From Gammaproteobacteria bacterium (GTDB lineage Bacteria; Pseudomonadota; Gammaproteobacteria; Arenicellales; JAANXG01), in assembly GCA_018263405.1 (NCBI GenBank), contig JAANXG010000079.1:1-5228 (forward strand): a stretch of DNA of 5,228 nucleotides, in the 5' to 3' direction. The notes beneath the pieces were generated by a model. The model was not told the origin of the DNA. It worked only from the letters and a program-made list of their open reading frames with translations, and did no database searches. Shown piece by piece: positions 1 through 5,029 of this stretch; positions within the stretch are counted from its first letter, which is position 1, and each line of letters begins with the position of its first letter. The position numbers and the translations under genes are program-made.

Positions 1-758
1 CCGGACTCGAACACGAACGGCAATTGGCCCGTGCGTCCCGGGTCGGTGTCGGTCCATACCTGGGCGCGATAGCTCAGGTATCCGTTGGGGCGCCCTTCAA
101 GAAACGGCGAGTTGGCGAACAGCGCGGTCGCGACCGGTTGCAGCGCCAGGCCGACGCGAAACTTGCGCACCATGTCGGCCTCGCTGGAAAAATCCAGATT
201 CACCTGCACCGTGCAGGTGCGCGTCATCATGTCATGCCCCAGGTTGCCCACCCGGCGCATATAGTCCCCCATAATGCGGTAGCGGCCCTTGGGCATCCAC
301 GGTATCCGATCGCGGCGCCATTTAGGCTGAAAGCCGATCCCGACGAATCCCACGTTGAGTGGGTCGGCGACCGTCTTTACTTGGGTCAGGTGCCGGTTCA
401 CTTCGGCGCACGTTCGGTGCACGTCCTCCAGCGGTTCGCCGGACAGCTCCAGCTGACCTCCGGGTTCCAGGGTGATCGCGCACCCATCGCGTTTCAACCC
501 GATCACGTTGCCGGTCTCGGTAACCGGTTCCCATTCGAATTTGTACTGCAGCGCACGCAGCAGGGCCTCGATCCCATGCGGCCCGCCATACTCGAGTGGA
601 CAAAGCGTGTCCCAGTGAAAACCGAACTTCTCGTGTTCGGTGCCGATACGCCATTCGCTCGCCGGTTTGCAGCCGGCTTCAAGATAGGCCGCAAGCTGCG
701 CCGGGGTACGCAGTACGTCGTCCTCCCGGGCGTCATCGTCGCGAGGTTTTTCGACCAT
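1..758 (-). CDS. gshA: Glutamate-cysteine ligase, plant/proteobacterial (GCS2) type, 5' part; 3' end lies outside the window
   Basis: Catalyses the ATP-dependent joining of L-glutamate and L-cysteine to gamma-glutamylcysteine, the first step of glutathione synthesis, in the cytoplasm. I translated 252 codons from ATG at 758; the frame is open to the window edge. The product follows the plant GSH1/proteobacterial family nearly end to end: EWRIGTEHEKFGF at residues 35-47, LEPGGQLELSGEPL at 97-110, IGFQPKW at 141-147, MPKGRYRIM at 155-163, TRTCTVQVNLDFSSEAD at 179-195, LFANSPF at 213-219 and the WTDTDPGRTG region at 235-244. The family is usually about 450 residues, so roughly the N-terminal half is present, including the acidic residues (Glu41, Glu43) that belong to the active-site region in this family. 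The start codon overlaps the stop of the upstream small ORF by one base (TGATG), suggesting translational coupling; CGGGAA six bases upstream could act as a weak ribosome binding site. No defect is visible. The family call is very secure. Confidence 0.95.
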   Translation of the reverse strand, partial: MVEKPRDDDAREDDVLRTPAQLAAYLEAGCKPASEWRIGTEHEKFGFHWDTLCPLEYGGPHGIEALLRALQYKFEWEPVTETGNVIGLKRDGCAITLEPGGQLELSGEPLEDVHRTCAEVNRHLTQVKTVADPLNVGFVGIGFQPKWRRDRIPWMPKGRYRIMGDYMRRVGNLGHDMMTRTCTVQVNLDFSSEADMVRKFRVGLALQPVATALFANSPFLEGRPNGYLSYRAQVWTDTDPGRTGQLPFVFES

Positions 759-883
759 CAAAGATTCCCGAGCCAACCGTACCCGCGCCCCCGCATGATG
801 TAGCCCGGAGAAAACGCCGCCATCACGCCGACGATCGCCGGTGTTATCCAGTCTTGCGCCTGAAGATTTATCCAGTCTGGCAT
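758..883 (-). CDS. Small ORF of 41 codons coupled to gshA; resembles the N-terminal part of GlsB/YeaQ/YmgE membrane proteins
   Basis: An open frame from ATG at 883 to TGA at 760-758, whose final A is also the first base of the gshA start codon. A run of six G seven bases upstream of the ATG could bind the ribosome. The product has a duplicated N-terminal motif (PDWI at 2-5, QDWI at 10-13, from an 11-bp direct repeat 24 bases apart), a hydrophobic stretch at about 15-30, then IMRGRGYGWLGNL at 29-41. The second half looks like the first helix and following basic glycine-rich turn of GlsB/YeaQ/YmgE small stress-response membrane proteins. Those are about 80 residues with three helices; this one stops after the first, and no other frame continues the family because gshA begins at once. 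It may be a truncated relative, an independent small membrane protein, or a leader that sets gshA translation. Whether it is translated is inferred from start, G-rich upstream site and coupling only. Confidence 0.5.
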   Translation of the reverse strand: MPDWINLQAQDWITPAIVGVMAAFSPGYIMRGRGYGWLGNL

Positions 884-918
884 TTGAATGCCCCCCGATT
901 TTGGAAAAGAAAGATTAA

Positions 919-939
919 CATTGTACGGACTTTTCGAGA
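919..939. repeat. Copy 1 of a 21-bp dispersed direct repeat
   Basis: Plus-strand core ACGGACTTTT preceded by CATTGT and followed by CGAGA. It matches 19 of 21 bases of 2171-2191, in the same orientation. This copy lies about 150 bases downstream of the proW stop codon, while the other lies 24 bases downstream of the proV stop. Outside the 21 bases the flanks differ. This points to a dispersed intergenic repeat or a conserved short signal rather than a recent duplication of a larger segment. Confidence 0.6.
920..925 (-). promoter_or_regulatory. Candidate -10 hexamer for the small ORF-gshA unit
   Basis: On the minus strand the hexamer reads TACAAT, one mismatch from the sigma-70 -10 consensus, and lies 36 bases upstream of the small-ORF start codon at 883. 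No good -35 sequence is seen 16-18 bases further upstream. The hexamer sits inside the 21-bp repeat at 919-939; the other copy of that repeat reads TGCAAT here. Weak, position-supported call. Confidence 0.3.
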
Positions 940-1090
940 TGCCACGATGAACGGAATGAAGATGCTGTGTTGCTGAATTATTCGGGGCTTGAATGGGTGT
1001 GGGAGGCGCGGGCCGGGAAGGTTTGTCGGAGACCCACGTAGTGAGGAGCCTTGAACATTGCAGGTTACAATATGATCCGGCGCCGCTCGG

Positions 1091-2023
1091 TTAGTTCGTG
1101 GTTTGTTCCCGTTCCGGGTTGGAGCCGCGCCCGAAGGCCCGGCGCAAACGGCCGGGCAGGCCGCCGCCACTCCCCGTTTTGTTCGGATCCCCGAAGGTCT
1201 GGGTGATGCGGTCGAGGAGAATCGCGACTAGCACCACGCCTAGGCCGCCTTCGAAGCCGAGCCCGACGTTGAGGCGCTGGATGCCCGTCAGCACCACGTT
1301 GCCGAGTCCGCCGGCCCCGATCATGGAGGCGATGACCACCATGGAGAGGGACAGCATGATGGTCTGATTGACGCCCTGCATAATGGTAGGCATCGCGAGC
1401 GGCATCTGGACTTTGGTCAGGAGTTGGCGCGGCGTGCAACCGAACGCCAGGCCGGCCTCGATGTTCTCCTCGCTCACCTGGCGAATCCCCAGATTCGTCA
1501 GGCGTACCGCCGGCGGCATGGCGAACACCACCGTCGCGATGGTGCCCGGTACCTTCCCGAGGCCGAAGAAGATCGCGGCGGGGATCAGGTAGACGAATGG
1601 CGGCATGGTCTGCATCAGGTCCAGGATGGGCCGCACGAGTCGCTCGATCAGGTCGCTACGCGACATCGCGATACCCACCGGCACGCCCAGGACGATCGCG
1701 ACGGCGCTTGCGCCGAGGACCAACGCGATGGTGGACATGGTCTCCGGCCAGAGCTGCATCTCCCAGAACAGCGCTACGGATACGGCGCAAAAGATGCCGA
1801 AGCCGATACCGACCCGCCAGAGACCCAGCACGATCAGCAATACCCCGGCGACATAGGGGTCGATCCAGAGCAGCAGCCCCTCGAGGTTGTCCACGAAGAA
1901 TTTGATAACGGCCGCGATGCCGTCGAGCAATCCCGACATATTCGTCTGAATCCACTCGACCGCGTTCTCGACCGGTGCCCCGACATCGATATCGAGCAGT
2001 TGCGGGTTTTTATCTTGAGTCAT
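1091..2023 (-). CDS. proW: Glycine betaine/choline-type ABC transporter permease (ProW/OpuAB/ChoW family)
   Basis: Membrane-spanning subunit of a quaternary-amine importer; two copies would form the channel that receives ligand from ProX and is driven by ProV. The 310-residue product has a polar N-terminal tail (about 1-30), an amphipathic stretch, then hydrophobic segments at about 56-68, 71-88, 98-117, 132-155, 160-168, 203-222 and 236-250. The family's LDLMQTMPPFVYLIPA block is at 134-149, the EAA loop facing the ATPase at 179-199 (EAGLAFG then MPLAMP), and LSMVVIASMIGAGGLG at 206-221. The C-terminus is basic and polar. It closely resembles E. coli ProW from the fourth segment on. I chose ATG at 2023; a TTG at 2038 would add five residues. 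The gene is separated from proV by a 191-bp spacer carrying an inverted-repeat element, unusual for genes normally almost abutting. Ligand cannot be decided from this subunit. Confidence 0.95.
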   Translation of the reverse strand: MTQDKNPQLLDIDVGAPVENAVEWIQTNMSGLLDGIAAVIKFFVDNLEGLLLWIDPYVAGVLLIVLGLWRVGIGFGIFCAVSVALFWEMQLWPETMSTIALVLGASAVAIVLGVPVGIAMSRSDLIERLVRPILDLMQTMPPFVYLIPAAIFFGLGKVPGTIATVVFAMPPAVRLTNLGIRQVSEENIEAGLAFGCTPRQLLTKVQMPLAMPTIMQGVNQTIMLSLSMVVIASMIGAGGLGNVVLTGIQRLNVGLGFEGGLGVVLVAILLDRITQTFGDPNKTGSGGGLPGRLRRAFGRGSNPEREQTTN

Positions 2024-2054
2024 AAGGTAAGTTCTCAATAACCCCGTGCAAGAA

Positions 2055-2160
2055 TGTGGGGGTAGGGTTGTCTTTCAGGGCTGTCGAAAGCACGGAGGCT
2101 TTCGCCAGAGCGTACAGGGAGGTATCTACAGCGTCCCTGAAAGACAACCCTACCCCTACA
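2055..2160. repeat. Intergenic inverted-repeat element (26-bp arms) between proV and proW
   Basis: The arms are 2055-2080 and 2135-2160. One is the reverse complement of the other at 25 of 26 positions, with a core of GGGTAGGGTTGTCTTTCAGG in the left arm. The 54-base interior holds a second hairpin, CGAAAGC at 2085-2091 with GCTTTCG at 2098-2104 around a six-base loop, and a short AGGGA/TCCCT pair at 2116-2120 and 2134-2138. In RNA the whole would fold into a long stem with a branched top. It has no coding capacity and lacks a T-run after the stem, so it is not a standard terminator. The pattern resembles REP/BIME-like or MITE-like intergenic elements. Copy number elsewhere in the genome is not visible here. 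Its location inside the operon suggests an effect on proV/proW transcript ratio or stability; that is inference. Confidence 0.85.
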
Positions 2161-2170
2161 TGATCGCCGA

Positions 2171-2191
2171 CATTGCACGGACTTTTTGAGA
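2171..2191. repeat. Copy 2 of the 21-bp dispersed direct repeat
   Basis: Matches 919-939 at 19 of 21 positions, same orientation, with core ACGGACTTTT. It begins 10 bases beyond the right arm of the inverted-repeat element and ends 23 bases before the last base of the proV stop codon. On the minus strand it reads as CTCAAAAAGTCCG followed by TGCAATG. It may be the outer edge of the same insertion-like element or an independent repeat. Confidence 0.6.
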
Positions 2192-2214
2192 AATTACGTC
2201 ATAAGCGGGTACCG

Positions 2215-3390
2215 TCACCTCGTGCGATCCAGTGTCTGGAGCAGCGCGCGCTGCGAGACACTACCGAGATACCTGCCGTCGGTGTCGACGACCGGCGCCG
2301 GGACGTCCAGGTGCGCGACCCGGTGAAGCAAGTCGTTGAGTGACTCTTCACCCCGCGCCGGCTCGACATTGTCGATGAAGGCGGCGCGCAGCTCGTCGGC
2401 GCCATCGAGCGAGGCGAGCGTCACCATGCCCTGAAAACGATCGTCGCCGTCGATTACCACGCCGGCGCTGAATCCGTCCTTCCGGATCCGCTCGCGGACC
2501 GCCTGCGGGTCGGCGCGGTCATCGCGGATCAGGCTCGCGGCGTCCCGGCAAGCGAGGTCCGTGCCGGTGAATACCTTGGTGACGTCCACACCGTGGAAAA
2601 ACGAGCGGACGTAGTCGTCGGCGGGATTCGTTACGATCTCGTCCGGTGTCCCGATCTGGACGACCTTGCCTTGTTCCATGATGGCAATCCGGTCACCGAT
2701 GCGCATGGCCTCGTCCAGATCGTGCGAGATGAATACGATCGTGCGACGCTCCTGGCGTTGCAGCTCGAGCAGCTCGTCCTGCATTTGGGTGCGGATCAGC
2801 GGGTCGAGCGCGGAAAATGCCTCGTCCATGAGCATGATCTCCGGGTCGACCGTCAGCGCGCGGGCGAGACCGACACGCTGCTTCATACCGCCGGAAAGCT
2901 CGCTCGGGTAGCTGTTGGCGTTGGCGCTGAGACCCACCTGCTCGAGGGCCCGGAGCGCGCGCCGTTCGCGTTCGCCGCGGTCCTGGCCGCTTACCTCCAG
3001 GCCGAAAGCGGCATTCTGGAGCACGGTCTGATGGGGCATCAGCGCGAATGACTGGAACACCATGCTCATTTTGGTGCGGCGGAGTTCGATCAGCTTGTTG
3101 CGCGACATCCGGGTGATGTCCTGGCCGAGCACCTTGATGCTGCCCCAGGTCGGCTCGATGAGCCGGTTGAGCATTCGGACCAGGGTGGACTTGCCCGAGC
3201 CGGACAGCCCCATGACGACGAAGATTTCCCCGTCCTGGATCGTGAAACTCGCCTGCTGCACGCCGACCGTGAGACCGGTCTCTGTGAAGATCCGGTCCTT
3301 GTCGTGGCCCCGTTCGATCATCTCCCTGGCGAGTTCGGGCTTGCGACCAAAGATCTTATAGACGTCCTCGATAACGATCTTGTCGGTCAT
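2215..3390 (-). CDS. proV: Glycine betaine/proline-type ABC transporter ATP-binding protein with C-terminal CBS-like region (ProV/OpuAA/ChoV)
   Basis: Cytoplasmic ATPase that powers the quaternary-amine importer. The product has 391 residues, close to the roughly 400 of E. coli ProV. The N-terminal IEDVYKIFG (7-15) and the helical insert before the ABC core are typical of this subfamily. The core has Walker A GLSGSGKST at 61-69, Q-loop Gln113, signature LSGGMKQRV at 165-173, Walker B IMLMDE at 185-190, D-loop SALD at 193-196 and the switch His223 in FISHDLDEA. Every catalytic motif is intact. About 275-391 has two CBS-like repeats (VVIDGDDRFQGMV near 311-323; APVVDTDGRYLGSVS at 365-379), a region that in OpuA-type systems senses ionic strength or nucleotides. 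I start at ATG 3390, where homologues begin. The only strong Shine-Dalgarno (AAGGAG, 3409-3414) is 18 bases away, so a TTG at 3423 adding 11 residues is not excluded. It lies 86 bases after proX and is probably co-transcribed with it. Confidence 0.96.
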   Translation of the reverse strand: MTDKIVIEDVYKIFGRKPELAREMIERGHDKDRIFTETGLTVGVQQASFTIQDGEIFVVMGLSGSGKSTLVRMLNRLIEPTWGSIKVLGQDITRMSRNKLIELRRTKMSMVFQSFALMPHQTVLQNAAFGLEVSGQDRGERERRALRALEQVGLSANANSYPSELSGGMKQRVGLARALTVDPEIMLMDEAFSALDPLIRTQMQDELLELQRQERRTIVFISHDLDEAMRIGDRIAIMEQGKVVQIGTPDEIVTNPADDYVRSFFHGVDVTKVFTGTDLACRDAASLIRDDRADPQAVRERIRKDGFSAGVVIDGDDRFQGMVTLASLDGADELRAAFIDNVEPARGEESLNDLLHRVAHLDVPAPVVDTDGRYLGSVSQRALLQTLDRTR

Positions 3391-3408
3391 GGGAGGCCGC
3401 GACTCGAG

Positions 3409-3414
3409 CTCCTT
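3409..3414 (-). promoter_or_regulatory. Remote Shine-Dalgarno (AAGGAG) upstream of proV
   Basis: A consensus-like AAGGAG on the minus strand, 18 bases before the proV ATG at 3390; five to nine is usual. No ATG, GTG or TTG lies at normal spacing behind it. GGAG could pair with CTCC just ahead of the ATG, which would bring the site nearer the start or mask it. The site leaves the exact proV start uncertain. Confidence 0.4.
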
Positions 3415-3436
3415 ATCCCTCAACTTTGTTAACTAT

Positions 3437-3453
3437 CGGCGGGATATTCGCCG
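3437..3453 (-). other. Short GC hairpin between proX and proV
   Basis: CGGCG and CGCCG arms (3437-3441 and 3449-3453) around a seven-base AT-rich loop, in the 86-base proX-proV spacer and starting 24 bases beyond the proX stop. No T-run follows on the transcribed strand. It could protect the proX end of the message and so raise binding-protein levels over the ATPase, as is common in such operons, but the stem is short. Confidence 0.3.
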
Positions 3454-3476
3454 GGTATAACCTTAGCGCGCCGCTC

Positions 3477-4448
3477 CTAAAGACCGAGTGCGTTTTTCAC
3501 GACGTCCAGGGCGTTTCCGCTTCCGTCGGCCGTTTTAACCGGTCCGGTCTGGAAGGTACCGCCGGCACTGAACCACCGCTCGAGGAGCTCGGGTTTTTCC
3601 TCGATCAGCGCGCGCCCGGCCTCGGCATAGTCCATTTCGTCATTGATAACGGAACCGGCCAACTGGCTCTGCTCGTCCACGGTAAACGCGTAGTTCTCGA
3701 GGAACTGGCCGACGTTCGGGCACTGCCAGGCGTAGCCGGCGCGGGTCATCGTGTACACGGTTGCCCCGCCCTGGTTCGGCCCCCAATAATCCTCGCCGCC
3801 GTTCAGGTAGCTGAGGTCGATATTGAGATTCATCGGATGTGGCTGCCAGGCCAGCCAGGCGGCCCACTGATCCTTTCGGTGACGGCGCTGGACTTCGATG
3901 AGCATGCCGGCCTCGCTGGACGGCTTGAGCTCGAAGCCGCTCATGCCATATGCATCGTCGGCGATCATCTGTTTGATGATCTCGTTGCCGTCGTTGCCCG
4001 CTTCGATGCCCAGGATCGTGTTGTCGAATTTGTCCGCGTGCTCGGCGAGGTCACTGAAGTGCTTGACCCCGTTTTCCCAGGCTTCCCGGGAGACGCCTAC
4101 CGTGTACTTGGCGTTCTCGAGGTTTTTGGTGACAATGTCGATCTTGCCCTCGGTCATGTGCTTGGTAACCATGCTGCGCTGGGTCGGCAGCCACAGGCCT
4201 AGAAATGCATCGCGCTCGTTCCCCGCGAGGGACGAGAACATGATCGGTACGGACGCGGTAATAATGTCGGTCTCGTAGCCCATCTGCTCCAGCATCCAGG
4301 CGGCGGTCTCGGTCTTGCCCGAAACGCCGGTCCAGTTCACTTGACCGAAGCGGACTTTGTTGCAGGATCCGGCTTCCGCCGCGAACACGGTCGAGCCGAA
4401 CGCCAGGGCGGCAACGGCCGCCAGCGTAGTCAGGTTTCGTTTAATCAT
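3477..4448 (-). CDS. proX: Periplasmic quaternary-amine binding protein (ChoX/ProX family) of the ABC importer
   Basis: Captures choline, glycine betaine or a related trimethylammonium compound in the periplasm and hands it to ProW. The product is 323 residues. Residues 1-24 form a Sec signal peptide: KR at 3-4, a hydrophobic core at about 6-22, and likely cleavage after the alanines at 23-24. The mature protein aligns with Sinorhizobium ChoX with a constant offset of four: aromatic-box Trp43, Trp90, Tyr119 and Trp205 correspond to Trp39, Trp86, Tyr115 and Trp201, and Asn156 to Asn152 (in GIEAGNDGN). The ChoX disulfide cysteines correspond to Cys29 and Cys243. Asp45 of ChoX is Gly41 here (NWTGV), so ligand preference may differ. 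These ChoX positions are from memory. Start ATG 4448 has AGGAG seven bases upstream and places the signal peptide at the N-terminus. It is the first gene of the X-V-W unit. I use proX as the general name; choX is the alternative. Confidence 0.93.
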   Translation of the reverse strand: MIKRNLTTLAAVAALAFGSTVFAAEAGSCNKVRFGQVNWTGVSGKTETAAWMLEQMGYETDIITASVPIMFSSLAGNERDAFLGLWLPTQRSMVTKHMTEGKIDIVTKNLENAKYTVGVSREAWENGVKHFSDLAEHADKFDNTILGIEAGNDGNEIIKQMIADDAYGMSGFELKPSSEAGMLIEVQRRHRKDQWAAWLAWQPHPMNLNIDLSYLNGGEDYWGPNQGGATVYTMTRAGYAWQCPNVGQFLENYAFTVDEQSQLAGSVINDEMDYAEAGRALIEEKPELLERWFSAGGTFQTGPVKTADGSGNALDVVKNALGL

Positions 4449-4455
4449 TAGGAAT

Positions 4456-4460
4456 CTCCT
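4456..4460 (-). promoter_or_regulatory. proX Shine-Dalgarno, fixes the start
   Basis: AGGAG on the minus strand, seven bases before ATG 4448. It decides for this start over the in-frame ATG at 4499, which would put 17 polar residues ahead of the signal peptide. Confidence 0.8.
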
Positions 4461-4506
4461 ATTGGTGTCACAAATTGTCTGGCTTCCGTCGAAAGCCATT
4501 CTATTC

Positions 4507-4515
4507 AGTGTAACA
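4507..4515 (-). promoter_or_regulatory. Candidate extended -10 promoter of the proX-proV-proW operon
   Basis: The minus strand reads TGTTACACT, an extended -10 (TGn plus TACACT). A transcription start near 4500 would give a leader of about 50 bases. The -35 position shows only TTATAT/CTTATA-like sequence, which fits an extended -10 promoter that depends less on -35. The leader contains a small hairpin, GGCTT/AAGCC at 4481-4485 and 4493-4497. Position and sequence fit; there is no other support. Confidence 0.4.
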
Positions 4516-4876
4516 TGGGCCAGGAATGATATAAGACTACCCCGAGTGACCGGCCGTTGGCTTGCGCTAACGCGGACCTTAATCCGGGCAGCTGAGGGCC
4601 GTTTCGCTCTGATCGGGTCAACAACGACGACTAAACCACTGCCCGGAAACGGAGCCCATTCCCATCAGAGGGAACAACTTCCCGTATCTTGGCACCTCAA
4701 GGATTAACCCATAAAAGAACTGGATGGCATCCCGGGAGCTGAAGGCTAAATAGAGTCGGGAATTTTAATTGTCGTTGACTGGGAGTAATAATTGTCGTTG
4801 ATCAGCTGTACATTGCTTTGGCCGTTATCGGCGCGATCGTATCGGGTTACGCGGCCGGCTGGATTATCCAGTTACC
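4516..4876. other. Intergenic region upstream of proX with no intact gene
   Basis: I find no supported gene here. It holds a possible bulged hairpin (CTCTGAT plus GGG at 4607-4617 with CCC plus ATCAGAG at 4661-4670, loop of 43 bases). An AT-richer patch at about 4755-4800 carries the 13-bp direct repeats. After them comes a plus-strand frame without a start codon that encodes a hydrophobic segment (about 4791-4868). A perfect 13-base palindrome, CTGGATTATCCAG, lies at 4859-4871. The composition is less GC-rich than the neighbouring genes, and the right part looks like decayed coding sequence. Confidence 0.5.
4766..4801. repeat. Pair of 13-bp direct repeats, 23-bp period
   Basis: TAATTGTCGTTGA occurs at 4766-4778 and again, identically, at 4789-4801. 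The start-to-start distance of 23 bases is about two helical turns, so a protein could bind both on one face of the DNA. They lie about 290 bases upstream of the proX promoter candidate and 230-260 bases upstream of the transporter gene at 5030. They could be operator half-sites or a duplication left by an old insertion. Confidence 0.5.
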
Positions 4877-4972
4877 ACCTGCGCCGCAACGGCCAAGGCG
4901 GAGGGCTTGGTGATGCATATGGATGGCGCGCGCTTTGCCAATGCGGTGGCTGCCGCCGGCCAATCTTCCTAA
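4877..4972 (+). pseudogene. Remnant of a low-specificity L-threonine aldolase gene
   Basis: About 30 codons read ATAKAEGLVMHMDGARFANAVAAAG and then stop at TAA 4970-4972. The HMDGARFANA block is the hallmark of PLP-dependent low-specificity threonine aldolases (LtaE), where the Asp holds the cofactor ring nitrogen and the Arg contacts the substrate. The family is about 340 residues. Here nothing recognisable remains upstream of about 4877 or after the stop: the PLP-binding lysine region, the N-terminal third and the C-terminal domain are all absent. The frame has no good start codon. It therefore looks like a fragment left by deletion, not a small gene. Threonine aldolase genes sit near betaine/sarcosine/glycine catabolism genes in some pseudomonads, which fits the adjacent betaine-type importer; the link is inference. 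The motif match is strong though short. Confidence 0.7.
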
Positions 4973-5029
4973 AATGCCTTGCGTCGACGATCTCGATGAA
5001 GGTCCGCTTCGAATCGTAGCCGGCCGCCC

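Noticed and set aside
24..803. Long plus-strand open frame of 259 codons
   Set aside because: It is antisense to gshA, whose minus-strand frame matches the GCS2 family throughout; the plus-strand product resembles nothing and is rich in Arg, His and Pro as expected for a GC-rich shadow.
2024..2038. TTG at 2038 as the proW start
   Set aside because: ATG at 2023 is a better codon and gives a typical N-terminus; the TTG has only a GGGG very close upstream.
2055..2160. Inverted repeat as a rho-independent terminator of proV
   Set aside because: The interior is 54 bases and no T-run follows on the minus strand; proW, its functional partner, lies directly downstream.
3426..4202. Long plus-strand open frame of 258 codons opposite proX
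   Set aside because: Antisense shadow of the well-supported binding-protein gene; no ribosome site and no recognisable family.
4449..4499. Upstream ATG at 4499 as the proX start
   Set aside because: It would put 17 polar residues before a standard signal peptide, while ATG 4448 has AGGAG at ideal spacing; the extra segment also overlaps the promoter leader.
4584..4670. Several complementary short segments suggesting one large structured RNA
   Set aside because: CCGGGCA/TGCCCGG and GGGC-CGTTTC/GAAACGGAGCCC pairs are not in nested order with the CTCTGAT/ATCAGAG pair, so they cannot form one stem; only the last is kept, as a weak hairpin.
4792..5019. Plus-strand frame of 75 codons starting at TTG 4792
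   Set aside because: The threonine aldolase signature lies in a different frame, and this frame gives no recognisable sequence.
5001..5029. tRNA-like TTCGAATC box
   Set aside because: The flanking bases cannot form a T-arm stem and no D-arm or anticodon arm precedes it.
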